Origin: Zobellia laminariae
Lineage (GTDB): Bacteria > Bacteroidota > Bacteroidia > Flavobacteriales > Flavobacteriaceae
NCBI RefSeq assembly: GCF_009725995.1
Contig: NZ_RCNS01000001.1
Span: 1,195,195-1,259,194, forward strand
DNA length: 64,000 bases
Direction of reading: 5' to 3'
Shown here: positions 1 through 8,456 of the stretch, one piece after another
Position numbering within the stretch: position 1 is the first letter of the stretch
Layout of the letters: the number at the start of each line of letters is the position of its first letter
Program-made: the position numbers and the translations under genes
The notes under the pieces: model-generated
Told to the model about the DNA's origin: nothing
Databases searched by the model: none
The model's input: only the letters and a program-made list of their open reading frames with translations

Positions 1-198
1 ATTTTCTGCTGTGGGATTCTCACTATATTCCTGTGCAGCAGTAGACCAAGATTGCAATTCATCTGCATACCCTGCCGCCCAATTTCCTCCAAAGCAGTTT
101 CCCGCGGGATTTAACGGATTGTCTTTACTACAACCATAGGTTAACATAATGGCTACACCGCAAACGGCTAAAAGAATTTGTCTCTTAAAATTTTTCAT
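1..198 (-). CDS. Putative lipoprotein, N-terminal part (runs off the left edge)
   Basis: Reading leftward from an ATG at 198 gives 66 residues that continue beyond the window. The N-terminus is a lipoprotein signal: MKNFKRQ, a hydrophobic stretch, then LTYGC with Cys23 as the probable lipidated residue, followed by SKD, a usual start of a mature Bacteroidetes lipoprotein. The protein should be anchored in the outer or cytoplasmic membrane facing the periplasm. Only the start of the mature part is visible and it shows no family I recognise. A minus-strand terminator at 375-405 separates it from genes further right, so it probably has its own promoter in 199-370. Confidence 0.75.
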   Translation of the reverse strand, partial: MKNFKRQILLAVCGVAIMLTYGCSKDNPLNPAGNCFGGNWAAGYADELQSWSTAAQEYSENPTAEN

Positions 199-374
199 GA
201 TTCTTAATTTTATTTGTTAATCAATTACATTTTGTAGTGTTTTCAAGTGGAAAATTCTTTGCACACAACGCTCTACACCAATTAATGTCTGAGACCAAAA
301 AAGGTTAACATGCTGGTTGATTTTTTTCTGAAAAATAAAATTTTGGAGTAGTGAACTATCGAAACCATAGCGCA

Positions 375-405
375 TAAAAAAGCCAGAAAAATAAATTTTC
401 TGGCT
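375..405 (-). terminator. Intrinsic terminator acting on the minus strand
   Basis: A 10-bp perfect stem (AGCCAGAAAA at 381-390 pairing with TTTTCTGGCT at 396-405) encloses a 5-nt loop. Read on the minus strand it is followed directly by a run of six T. On the plus strand there is no T-tract. It would end transcripts coming from the 883-1646 operon or from the decayed region between. Confidence 0.7.
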
Positions 406-882
406 TAGACAAACTTTAATACTGTATGATACCACCAAACCGTACGGTCCTTCTAATGTATCAAAATCGATTGGTACCAGAAAGGGTGCTGATTCAGGTA
501 GTTCCCCCGAAACCTATAATCGGCAATCATTTCATCAACAAGTTGACTAAATGACCCAGAATGGTTGCATTAGGCGGACTAAACACGTTCTATTTCATAA
601 CATGTTGCCTAGAACCGTACCTTTTTGGGTTGGCAGTTTCATAAAATTGTAAGAGAGTTCCCCATATGTAGTTTTGTCTAATTGTTGGTTTGGTATTTTT
701 TTGTATATCTAATCTTGTACTATATTCAATATTGGTCTTTACCAATTTGGGGGGTTGTAAAAATAAGCATTTTCTTAACACGGACTACCATAGACCACTA
801 TAATTATTGAATCTAACTTCATCATCCGTAGATTGTTACAAACAACACACACCCTCCCAGAAATAACGAATAAACAACACCT
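406..882. other. Gene-poor stretch, possible decayed minus-strand coding sequence
   Basis: No intact gene was found. The minus strand has two short open stretches in different frames: 590-781, which has an ATG, and 456-569, about 38 codons with no start and a protein-like composition (for example DEMIADYRF and HPFWYQS). They could be frameshifted pieces of one lost gene lying upstream of the minus-strand terminator at 375-405. No family was recognised, so this stays a weak inference. The rest is AT-rich sequence without obvious repeats. Confidence 0.25.
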
Positions 883-1470
883 CTATTGTAGGGTTAAACC
901 TTCTTTTCTTTGAGCTTCAAACTTTTTACTAACATATACCATTCTGCCTTCGGTATTTTTAAAAGACAAATTCATACTTCCGCTTATTACTTGTTGGTTG
1001 AATTCTGTAATGTTTAAAAAACCCCTATAAGTAAAATAAGGTTTCTCATCTAAATCATTAATATTAACAAAACCAAATACGCCGTTAAACTCGCTTAACA
1101 GACTATTTGAACTTTTCGCAATCTCGTGCCTACCTATTAAAGTATTAATCTCCTTTGTAGGTTTGGAAATTACCATTTCAAAAAGTTGTGTGTTCTCCGG
1201 ATTTATATAATCTGGTTTTAATTCAATACTCGTAAACGAGGCACCGCTCTTAGATACAACAGTATTAGATTCAAAAACCAAAGAGCGCTCTAAAATACGA
1301 GCTATACTATCTGCTATTCCCACATTGTTTGAAACATACGTATCCTCCAAAAAAGAGGAAGGAGACAACTTATGATCTACTCCAGAATTCGAAAAAAAGA
1401 AAGCCGAGAGCATCAGCCAAAACCCTACTTTGGTTGTATTACTGAAAAACTGAAATAGTAAACCATACAT
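883..1470 (-). CDS. Hypothetical exported or membrane-anchored protein, 195 aa
   Basis: This is an unrecognised protein. Residues about 10-27 are hydrophobic and aromatic (FFSNTTKVGFWLMLSAFFF), acting as a signal peptide or single membrane anchor, so the rest is probably periplasmic. The mature part has beta-rich, secreted-protein composition with no catalytic motif, and only aromatic clusters such as PYFTYRGF stand out. The ATG at 1470 lies 5 nt after the stop of the 56-aa gene upstream, so the two are almost certainly co-transcribed. The pair is divergent from the LytTR regulator/kinase genes, and a direct-repeat pair at 1769-1801 sits between the two units, which suggests but does not prove that the pair is a target of that system. 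Confidence 0.6.
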   Translation of the reverse strand: MYGLLFQFFSNTTKVGFWLMLSAFFFSNSGVDHKLSPSSFLEDTYVSNNVGIADSIARILERSLVFESNTVVSKSGASFTSIELKPDYINPENTQLFEMVISKPTKEINTLIGRHEIAKSSNSLLSEFNGVFGFVNINDLDEKPYFTYRGFLNITEFNQQVISGSMNLSFKNTEGRMVYVSKKFEAQRKEGLTLQ

Positions 1471-1475
1471 AGCTA

Positions 1476-1646
1476 CTAGTTTTTAGATTTTGGAATTGAC
1501 CCCTGTTGGCTTACTAACGTATTTTCTGCGAACTGCTCTCCAACTACTAAATCGTTGTTCAATTCTTTAATTTCATTTGTGTTGGTCAAAGCCGCCGCTA
1601 CTAGAGTTACGATTAGTAAAGCGAACATGAATAGACATTTTTTCAT
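1476..1646 (-). CDS. Small hypothetical protein with N-terminal hydrophobic segment, 56 aa
   Basis: Reading leftward from the ATG at 1646 gives 56 residues. The start is MKKCLFMFALLIVTLVAAAL, a short basic n-region and a hydrophobic core ending in small residues, which fits a signal peptide or a membrane anchor. The remaining 35 residues are hydrophilic (NTNEIKELNNDLVVGEQFAE and onward) and end in a lysine-rich tail. The stop is 5 nt before the next gene (883-1470), which makes a two-gene operon. I do not recognise a family. It could be a small exported peptide or an accessory of the downstream protein. The operon layout and signal-like start make it more likely real than random. Confidence 0.55.
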   Translation of the reverse strand: MKKCLFMFALLIVTLVAAALTNTNEIKELNNDLVVGEQFAENTLVSQQGSIPKSKN

Positions 1647-1768
1647 TGCTAATGTTATTTAGTTTTACCTTTTTGGAATCTGTTATAAAAACCCTGGGGA
1701 AACATTAATAACCATCATACATTCATGAGGCTAAAGTAATGTTGAACATCCCGTGGTTATAGTTGTTA

Positions 1769-1801
1769 TGTATAAATGGTCTACTTTCCTGTATAAATGG
1801 T
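1769..1801. promoter_or_regulatory. Direct-repeat pair TGTATAAATGGT, 21-bp spacing; candidate LytTR operator
   Basis: The 12-mer TGTATAAATGGT occurs at 1769-1780 and again, identical, at 1790-1801, exactly 21 bp (two helical turns) apart. LytTR regulators such as AgrA and ComE bind paired direct repeats with this geometry. The pair lies 123 bp upstream of the 56-aa gene (minus strand) and 210 bp upstream of the LytTR regulator gene (plus strand). Apart from this pair, the 1647-2010 interval holds no gene I can support. The assignment to the neighbouring regulator is inferred. Confidence 0.45.
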
Positions 1802-2010
1802 AAATACCTTATTCTACAAGGCCTCATAAGAGTAAAAAATGCTCATTTTATTACTAATAACCCTAAAGACATTCAAATGAAAAGCCATCAGAACCGTTTT
1901 TACCTCTTTTTATACCAAACACACTATAATTATATCCATCGATACATCTTTCTAATCATAAAACATGCCATACCGTTAAATTTGTTTACTTTACCTTAAA
2001 GTATTGTTTT

Positions 2011-2745
2011 ATGATAGAAGCCGTAATCGTTGATGATGAAATCAAAGCCTTGCAAAGCCTTTCTTGGGAATTGACCAATTTTAGCGATGAAATAAAGGTG
2101 GAGGCTTCCTTTACAGACCCCTTTGAGGCATTGACTTATTTGGAAAAAAATACACCAGATTGCCTTTTTCTGGATATTGAAATGCCAACGATGGATGGCT
2201 TTCAATTTATTCAAAAATTGACCAACAAAAATTTTCCTGTAGTAATCACAACCGCGTATAACCAGTATGCTATAAAAGCCTTGAAGAATGAGGCTATAGA
2301 TTATCTTCTAAAACCTATTGATACGGATGATCTTAGAGATACCATCGTAAAAATCAGGAAACACAATGCTAAAAACTTTACAGCAGAACGTTTAGAAAGG
2401 TTATTGTTGAATTTCAACTCCAACGCAAAACATAAAAAAATAACCTTCAATACGGACGGTAAACTAGTGTTCCTAGACAGCGATGAAATTTTATATGCTG
2501 AGTCCGATGGAAATTACAGCACCATTTTTTTAGCAGATGGTCACAAGATTGTACTTACAAAAAAACTAAAAGAGGTAAACGAGTTATTACCAGCCGATTC
2601 TTTTTTTAGAATTCATAATTCATTCATTATCAACCTAACCAAAATAAAAGAGTTTTTGAAAACCGATGGATATGTTATTTTGGAATCCAACCATAAGATT
2701 CCCGTTTCCAGACAAAAGAAATCAGATTTTTTGGATATGCTCTAA
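2011..2745 (+). CDS. LytTR-family response regulator
   Basis: The 244-residue protein has a CheY-like receiver at about 1-118 and a LytTR DNA-binding domain at about 138-242. The receiver has the acidic pair Asp8-Asp9, the phospho-acceptor Asp55 in FLDIEMP and the conserved lysine in LLKPID. The LytTR part has the usual ESDGNYS and FFRIHNSFIIN motifs. It is a two-component transcription factor that binds paired direct repeats once phosphorylated. The kinase gene begins 8 nt after its stop, so the pair is an operon. The order regulator then kinase and the TPR-type kinase are common in Flavobacteriaceae. The signal and target genes are unknown; the direct repeat at 1769-1801 is the best nearby candidate site. 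Confidence 0.92.
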   Translation: MIEAVIVDDEIKALQSLSWELTNFSDEIKVEASFTDPFEALTYLEKNTPDCLFLDIEMPTMDGFQFIQKLTNKNFPVVITTAYNQYAIKALKNEAIDYLLKPIDTDDLRDTIVKIRKHNAKNFTAERLERLLLNFNSNAKHKKITFNTDGKLVFLDSDEILYAESDGNYSTIFLADGHKIVLTKKLKEVNELLPADSFFRIHNSFIINLTKIKEFLKTDGYVILESNHKIPVSRQKKSDFLDML

Positions 2746-2753
2746 ACTAATTA

Positions 2754-4736
2754 ATGAGTCCTAAACTCAAAAATAAAAAGTCCTACATCTTAAAATGTCC
2801 AATTAGTTTGGGTAAATTGTGTACACTCTTATTTAGCTTTTTATATTTAGCTACGGTTAACGCCCAAACCATACCCACATCATTCAAAAAAACGGTTGAC
2901 AGTCTTATTACGGCAGGTACAAAAACCTATTCAGAAATACATCCCATATTACAGGACTATAAAAAAGATACCGTTCTCATGCGGTATTTTTCCAAAGTCT
3001 CGTTGGAAAAAAAATACATTTCAGGACAGATTTATTCTTATAACGAACTAGGAAGAGCCTACCGGAATACTTCTCAATACACTAAAGCTGTTGAGCTACA
3101 CAAAAAAGCATTGGACCTTGCCGATAAGATAGATAATATAGAATTTAGAGTGGCCAGTCTTAATGATTTAGGTGTTGTTTATCGTAGAACATCTTCAATC
3201 CGGACTGCAATGGACTATAACCAGCAAGCACTAGAACTGGCCGAAGCAGTTAAGAAAGAAAACCGGTCTAAAAGCCTCGAAAAAAGCATAAATGTATCCT
3301 TAAATTCTATTGGGAATCTATATATTATGCTTAACCAATATAACCAAGCTATAGATTATTTCAAAAAATCCTTAGCTCTAGAATCCGAACTAGGTAACAC
3401 CTTGGGCATGGCAATTAACTACGGAAATATTGGAAATTGCCTTCAGGAATTAGGCGAATTAGACGAGGCCCTAGAAAATTACCGAACATCTCTAGCGTAT
3501 AACGAAGAGATAGATAGTGATATGGGTCGTGTTATCTGCAAAACAAGTATAGCTCAAGTATATCTGAAAAAAGACCGCATTAACGAAGCTACCAAACTTC
3601 TTTTACCCATAATGCCAGTTGCAAAAAATTTAGGCGATGGTTTTCTAATTGCGCCTATATATATTAATCTTGGATGGGCGGAAATGGCTACTGGAAACTA
3701 CATAAAAGGAGAGCAAAACATCCTTGAAGGCCTAAGGGTTGCCGAGAAATTCAACCTTAAGGATGAAGCCGCACGCGCAAGCCATTTACTGACTTCTCTT
3801 TATCAGAAAAAAGGCGACTATAAAAAGGCCCTTGACTACAACATGAAGGCTGATAATCTAGATAAAGAAATTGTAAGCGCAAGTACAGCGCGTTACGTGA
3901 CCGATATTAATTTTAGATACGATTCCGAGAAGAAATCCAGTGAAATTCAAACCTTAGCCCAAGAGAATGAAATGATTCAAATGAAGCTTCGTACCAGTCG
4001 TACTACGCTTCTAATAGGCAGTATAGCCTTAGCATTGTTAGCGGGTATTTTTTACATACTCTATAGACAATATCAGCTGAAGAATGAAAAAAAGGTATTG
4101 ACTTTGGAACAAAGTATGCTGCGTAGCCAAATGAACCCTCATTTTTTATTCAACTCACTCAATTCCATTAAATTATACATCATAAATAACGAACAAAAGA
4201 ATGCTGTTCACTATCTAAATAAATTCTCAAAACTGGTAAGGAAAATTCTTGAATCCTCATCTATGAGAGAAATTCCCTTGGCCGAAGAATTGGAGACCGT
4301 AGATCTCTATATGAATATTGAAAATATCCGTTTTTCTAATGAGATAGATTTTAAAATTCGCATTGATGAAAACATAGATACCCACACCGTAAAAATTCCA
4401 TCATTAATTTTACAACCGTTCCTTGAAAATGCCATATGGCATGGACTCTCTCCAAAAAAAGGCGAAAAAATCATTGACCTACACATCACAAAAGATAAAC
4501 AAGATTTTATCCATATTACCATATCGGATAATGGCGTAGGAAGAGTTATGGCCGATAAAATCAAGAGAAATAAAGTATTAAAACGAAAGTCCGTTGGTAT
4601 TGAAATTACCAAAGAGCGGCTTGCTAATTTTTCAAAAGATCTTCAAAACTCATTTGAAGTAGAAATTGTGGACCTATATGATGAAAACCAAGAACCTTTG
4701 GGAACCAAAGTAATACTCCATGTCCCTACTGTTTAG
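2754..4736 (+). CDS. TPR-containing sensor histidine kinase, LytS/YehU (His_kinase) type
   Basis: The 660-residue protein has a signal peptide (to about residue 37, ending VNA-QT) and a periplasmic region of tetratricopeptide repeats at about 80-375 (recurring A..Y..KAL and GN/LGxxY patterns). A membrane segment follows at about 417-437 (TTLLIGSIALALLAGIFYIL), then a cytoplasmic kinase domain. The phosphorylated histidine is His463 in NPHFLFNSLN. The ATPase N-box is in LQPFLENAIWHG and the G1 box is SDNGVG. It autophosphorylates and passes the phosphate to the upstream LytTR regulator. The ligand sensed by the TPRs is unknown. Its last 11 bp overlap the 3' end of the convergent DUF3109 gene, so both stops fall inside the other gene's tail. 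Confidence 0.92.
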   Translation: MSPKLKNKKSYILKCPISLGKLCTLLFSFLYLATVNAQTIPTSFKKTVDSLITAGTKTYSEIHPILQDYKKDTVLMRYFSKVSLEKKYISGQIYSYNELGRAYRNTSQYTKAVELHKKALDLADKIDNIEFRVASLNDLGVVYRRTSSIRTAMDYNQQALELAEAVKKENRSKSLEKSINVSLNSIGNLYIMLNQYNQAIDYFKKSLALESELGNTLGMAINYGNIGNCLQELGELDEALENYRTSLAYNEEIDSDMGRVICKTSIAQVYLKKDRINEATKLLLPIMPVAKNLGDGFLIAPIYINLGWAEMATGNYIKGEQNILEGLRVAEKFNLKDEAARASHLLTSLYQKKGDYKKALDYNMKADNLDKEIVSASTARYVTDINFRYDSEKKSSEIQTLAQENEMIQMKLRTSRTTLLIGSIALALLAGIFYILYRQYQLKNEKKVLTLEQSMLRSQMNPHFLFNSLNSIKLYIINNEQKNAVHYLNKFSKLVRKILESSSMREIPLAEELETVDLYMNIENIRFSNEIDFKIRIDENIDTHTVKIPSLILQPFLENAIWHGLSPKKGEKIIDLHITKDKQDFIHITISDNGVGRVMADKIKRNKVLKRKSVGIEITKERLANFSKDLQNSFEVEIVDLYDENQEPLGTKVILHVPTV

Positions 4737-5298
4737 TATGCTCTATAGCTACTTGTTCTAATTCTTCATACCAGGCTTCGCCAAACTTTCTTATCAGCGC
4801 TTCCTTTACAAATTTATATATTGGCACTTTAAGCTCATCTCCTAAAGCACAGGCAGGATCACAGATGCTCCATTTATGATAATTAACAGCAGTAAGTTCT
4901 GTATACTCTCTTATGCGAACAGGATACAAATGGCATGACACGGGTTTCTTCCACTTTACGGCACCTTGGTTATAGGCCTCTTCAATACCGCATTTTGCGG
5001 TTCCATTATCAGAAAAAATAACATAAGCGCACTCGCTATTGTTTACCAAAGGAGTTTCCCATTCACCATCATCTCCTTTAACGAAAGCTCCTTGCTCCTC
5101 AATAGCATCAATACCTTCTTTTCTCAAGAAAGGTTTTACTTTACTATATATATCTACAATAATCTCAGTTTCCTTTTCTTCTAATGGTGCTCCAGCATTC
5201 CCATCTATACAACACTGGCCTTTACAAGCCGTAATGTTACAGACAAAATCCTTTTCAATAATTTCTTCTGATACTATGGTGTTACCTAATTGAAACAT
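4726..5298 (-). CDS. DUF3109 family cysteine-rich protein
   Basis: The 190-residue protein matches the DUF3109 family common in Bacteroidetes. Its cysteines are arranged as in the YkgJ-like metal or iron-sulfur binding proteins: Cys20, Cys25, Cys29 and Cys30 (FVCNITACKGQCC), then single cysteines in SECAYV, KCGIEE, SCHLYPVR and two in CDPACALG. There is no signal peptide, so it should be cytoplasmic. The function is unknown; metal-cluster binding is inferred from the cysteines only. It is transcribed alone, convergent with the histidine kinase gene and overlapping its end by 11 bp. Confidence 0.88.
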   Translation of the reverse strand: MFQLGNTIVSEEIIEKDFVCNITACKGQCCIDGNAGAPLEEKETEIIVDIYSKVKPFLRKEGIDAIEEQGAFVKGDDGEWETPLVNNSECAYVIFSDNGTAKCGIEEAYNQGAVKWKKPVSCHLYPVRIREYTELTAVNYHKWSICDPACALGDELKVPIYKFVKEALIRKFGEAWYEELEQVAIEHTKQ

Positions 5299-5392
5299 AC
5301 TGCGGGTTTAGAACCGCAAAGATACTTTTTAAAGAGGATTTTCACCCTTAAATTAATTACATATCTATGCTTCCTTTCGGTTTAATTAAATG

Positions 5393-5400
5393 TAATTTTG
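5393..5400 (+). promoter_or_regulatory. Candidate -7 box for the MarC gene
   Basis: TAATTTTG matches the Bacteroidetes -7 consensus TAnnTTTG and lies 16 bp before the ATG at 5417. I see no clear TTG-type -33 element at the usual distance. Confidence 0.4.
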
Positions 5401-5416
5401 CGAAAAATTTTGAGGT

Positions 5417-5995
5417 ATGGACATACAATTCGATTTACGGGAAATTGCGACCGCTACCATGGTACTCTTTGCGGTTATTGATATTTTGGGAAGTATTCCA
5501 ATAATTATTGGGTTACGGAAAAAAGTAGGGCATATAGAGTCTGAAAAGGCTTCTTTTGTCTCGTTGCTTATAATGATTGCTTTTCTTTTTGTTGGTCAAA
5601 ATATTCTAAAGCTAATTGGTATAGATGTATATTCTTTTGCCGTAGCGGGGTCATTCATACTCTTTTTTCTTGCTTTGGAAATGATATTGGGAATTACCCT
5701 TTATAAAGAAGATGAACCAGAAAGTGCTTCTATAGTCCCTATTGCCTTTCCATTAATTGCTGGTGCAGGTACCCTAACGGCATTGCTTTCTTTAAGAGCA
5801 GAATTTCGCGTAGAAAATATTATTGTTGCCATCACCTTAAACACTATTTTTGTATATCTAGTTTTAAAATCCTCAAGAAGGATAGAAAAAGTACTAGGTA
5901 AAAACGGGCTTAACGTTATTAGAAAGGTCTTTGGGGTTATTCTTTTGGCCATTGCAGTAAAACTATTCGCGGCAAACGTTAACGAGTTATTCTAA
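5417..5995 (+). CDS. MarC family integral membrane protein
   Basis: The 192-residue protein is almost entirely hydrophobic with about six membrane segments, the usual size and pattern of the MarC (UPF0056) family. Family motifs are visible: the ILGSIPI segment near residue 27, GSFILFFLALEMILG, and the second-half PIAFPLIAGAGTLTALLSL, where the PLIAGAG loop is characteristic. MarC proteins sit in the cytoplasmic membrane. Their role is unclear; the old link to multiple antibiotic resistance was not supported by later work. The ATG follows a -7 box at 5393. The next gene starts 55 nt downstream and may be co-transcribed. Confidence 0.92.
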   Translation: MDIQFDLREIATATMVLFAVIDILGSIPIIIGLRKKVGHIESEKASFVSLLIMIAFLFVGQNILKLIGIDVYSFAVAGSFILFFLALEMILGITLYKEDEPESASIVPIAFPLIAGAGTLTALLSLRAEFRVENIIVAITLNTIFVYLVLKSSRRIEKVLGKNGLNVIRKVFGVILLAIAVKLFAANVNELF

Positions 5996-6050
5996 TATAA
6001 ATAACAGCAGGCTATATACTCCATTTTACAAACCTGTAAAAAACATAAAA

Positions 6051-6257
6051 ATGAATAAGACATTAACTATTATCATAGTCATAGCAGCCATTGCACTTAT
6101 AGCATACAATGTAACGATGATTGATTTTCAGAATCCTTTTAGTGGAGATAGCACTATTGCCTTAATTGGTATTGTGGCTTCACTTTGTGCTATAATGCTT
6201 ATTTTAATTTTTAGAACAAGTAAAAAAATACAGAAAAAAGTAGAGCAACGTAATTAG
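6051..6257 (+). CDS. Small hypothetical membrane protein, 68 aa
   Basis: The protein has two predicted membrane segments (TLTIIIVIAAIALIAY at about 4-19 and TIALIGIVASLCAIMLILIF at about 35-54) joined by a short loop with DFQNPFSGDS, and a basic tail (SKKIQKKVEQRN) that should face the cytoplasm. No family with known function was recognised. It follows marC by 55 nt on the same strand and ends with a 4-bp overlap with the convergent protease gene, so it may be the last gene of a marC transcript. Confidence 0.7.
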   Translation: MNKTLTIIIVIAAIALIAYNVTMIDFQNPFSGDSTIALIGIVASLCAIMLILIFRTSKKIQKKVEQRN

Positions 6258-7879
6258 TTATTGCTTTCTATAGCTTCGGCTTCTTTTTGCTCCAAAACTG
6301 GGTTGTCTAACTTTAGCACCTCCTGTAACATTTTATCTTCGGCGCTTTTAATTTGGGCGTGTACATTAGCGCCAAACAACTGTTCTGACAGTGCTGCCTT
6401 TAAGTAAAGCTTAATACTATCTTCATATTCATAGAAATTCATTCTTAGATTTCTTTGAACTGAATAGTCTACAAATTTTTCAAAAAGAATATCATCTACT
6501 TTAAAATCTGTTATGAACTCTTTCTTGGTGTATGAATTGTATCGTTTTCTATCGTCATCTAAATGCTCAAATATAAAGTAAGAAAGCCATCCAAAACTAT
6601 CCATACTTTCTACCGCTTCTTCCTCATTAGAACCTATTGGAACAAACACATCTGGGATTATTCCGCCCCCACCGTAAACCACCTTGCCTTTAGGTGTAGT
6701 GAACTTCAAGGAATCGGCCACTTTTATGCTATCTACAGTAACTAATTCACCACTATGATATCTATCTGTAAATGTCTTATAATAATCTTCATTTCCGTTT
6801 TCATATGACTTCTGAATACTTCTACCCGTAGGAGTATAATATCTAGAAACCGTAAGACGTATGGCGCTTCCATCTCCTAATTCCATCTCGCGTTGCACTA
6901 AACCTTTACCAAATGAACGACGACCAACTATAGTACCAATATCATTGTCTTGTAAAGCCCCTGCTATTATTTCACTTGCAGATGCAGACCTTTCATTGAT
7001 TAATACGTAAATAGGCTTATCCTCAAACTTCCCTTTTGAGGTAGCGTATATCTTGTTTATATTTCCTTTTTTGTTCTTCGTAAACAAAATAAGTTTTCCA
7101 TCTTTTAGAAACTCGTCAGCCATTTGCTCCGCAACGCCCAAGTAACCCCCAGGGTTATCTCTTAAGTCTAAGGTTAACTTAGTAGCTCCTTGTTTAATTA
7201 ATTCTGATAGTGCGGATTTAAACTCCCTATACGTAGACTCCGCAAACCGATTCACCTTTATATAGGCCATATCATTCGTTAGCATATAGTATGCTTCTAC
7301 ACTTTTTATAGGTACAATATCTCTTTTTACGCTGACCGTGAATGTTTTATTTTCTGATTTCCTAAAGACTTTCAACTTTACAGAACTGCCCTTTTCTCCT
7401 TTTAGCTTGCCTACAATATCTTCGCTAGCCAAGTCTTTACCGTATAGGGTATCATTATTGGCCATTAAAATACGGTCTCCCGCTTTTATCCCTTTTAAGT
7501 AGCTAGGACCTTTAGGAACTGTTCTAATCACCGAAATGGTGTCTTTATACGGGTAAAAGTTAATACCGATACCTACAAAATCTCCTTTCATATTCTCAGA
7601 AACCCGATCCATCTCGTTTTTAGGAATATAAACGGAATGTGGGTCTAGTTTCTCCAGAATCTGATTAACGGTTACATCTACAATGCTATCCGTATCAATA
7701 TCATCTACATACTCATAATCTATATAATCTATGAGTCTATTGAGTTTGTCTTTTTTAGAATTGGTAGTAAAGAGTTTTTCCGGGGAGTCTGCAAAATGCA
7801 GCTTCCCTCCAACAAAAATACCTAGCGCAAGTGCTGCAGCTATTACGGTAGGCCATATGTAGTTTTGTTGTTTTTTCAT
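6254..7879 (-). CDS. C-terminal processing peptidase, S41 family (CtpA/Tsp-like)
   Basis: The 541-residue protein has an N-terminal membrane anchor (about 7-28), a PDZ domain (about 100-185) with the GIGINF carboxylate-binding loop, and a tail-specific protease core (about 195-375). The catalytic dyad is visible: Ser300 in RSASASEI and Lys325 in SFGKGLVQ, 25 residues apart as in E. coli Tsp. It should cut periplasmic proteins from C-terminal signals. The C-terminal 150 residues form a helical extension seen in Bacteroidetes members. The dCMP deaminase stop lies 2 nt upstream of its ATG, so the two are co-transcribed, an order I recall as common in Flavobacteriaceae. Confidence 0.93.
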   Translation of the reverse strand: MKKQQNYIWPTVIAAALALGIFVGGKLHFADSPEKLFTTNSKKDKLNRLIDYIDYEYVDDIDTDSIVDVTVNQILEKLDPHSVYIPKNEMDRVSENMKGDFVGIGINFYPYKDTISVIRTVPKGPSYLKGIKAGDRILMANNDTLYGKDLASEDIVGKLKGEKGSSVKLKVFRKSENKTFTVSVKRDIVPIKSVEAYYMLTNDMAYIKVNRFAESTYREFKSALSELIKQGATKLTLDLRDNPGGYLGVAEQMADEFLKDGKLILFTKNKKGNINKIYATSKGKFEDKPIYVLINERSASASEIIAGALQDNDIGTIVGRRSFGKGLVQREMELGDGSAIRLTVSRYYTPTGRSIQKSYENGNEDYYKTFTDRYHSGELVTVDSIKVADSLKFTTPKGKVVYGGGGIIPDVFVPIGSNEEEAVESMDSFGWLSYFIFEHLDDDRKRYNSYTKKEFITDFKVDDILFEKFVDYSVQRNLRMNFYEYEDSIKLYLKAALSEQLFGANVHAQIKSAEDKMLQEVLKLDNPVLEQKEAEAIESNN

Positions 7880-7881
7880 AA

Positions 7882-8331
7882 TTATTTTGGCTCGTCTACC
7901 GTAGATTCAATTTCCGGTAAATGCACTAGTTCTATGCCAGCACGTTCCAGAAACTGTAATCCAGAATCGTCCTTATAAGCTCTTTTATATACTACTCGTT
8001 TTATACCTGACTGATGTATTAATTTGCTACATTCCCTACATGGAGAAAGCGTAATATAAAGCGTTGCTCCCTGACATGACTGGGTTGATGAGGCTACTTT
8101 ACTTATTGCATTCGCTTCCGCATGCAAAACATACCATTTGGTATATCCCTCATCATCTTCGCAAATATTTTCAAAACCTGTTGGTGTACCATTGTACCCA
8201 TCAGATATAATCATCCTATCTTTTACGATTATTGCGCCAACCTGTTTGCGTTGGCAATACGATAGTTTTCCCCATTCCTGGGCCATGCGTAAATATGCCT
8301 TATCGTATTTTTCTTGTTTTGACTTTTTCAT
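7882..8331 (-). CDS. dCMP deaminase family protein (ComEB-like)
   Basis: The protein carries the zinc-dependent cytidine/deoxycytidylate deaminase signature: the HAEANAI motif (zinc-binding His and catalytic Glu) and PCREC (two zinc-binding Cys). The predicted reaction is dCMP to dUMP, feeding thymidylate synthesis in the cytoplasm. I chose the ATG at 8331 (MKKSKQEKYDKAYL), because the family's conserved part begins there. An upstream in-frame ATG at 8358 would add nine residues. The gene leads a two-gene operon with the S41 peptidase, with a 2-nt gap. Confidence 0.92.
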   Translation of the reverse strand: MKKSKQEKYDKAYLRMAQEWGKLSYCQRKQVGAIIVKDRMIISDGYNGTPTGFENICEDDEGYTKWYVLHAEANAISKVASSTQSCQGATLYITLSPCRECSKLIHQSGIKRVVYKRAYKDDSGLQFLERAGIELVHLPEIESTVDEPK

Positions 8332-8456
8332 GTAATGCGAAGATACAACAATAGACATATGTGCTAATTATCTTACCTGCTATACAACTAAGATACCTGC
8401 TTTCAAAAAGCCCAACAATATTTAGGGGTTAATTTTAAGTGAAAATAAATTAGTTA

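Noticed and set aside
217..438. Minus-strand frame of 73 codons at the left of the window
   Set aside because: It spans the terminator hairpin at 375-405 and has no protein-like pattern; it is most likely chance.
1763..1999. Plus-strand frame of 78 codons before the LytTR regulator gene
   Set aside because: It spans the direct repeats and has an odd composition (repeated aromatic and isoleucine runs); no support for a gene.
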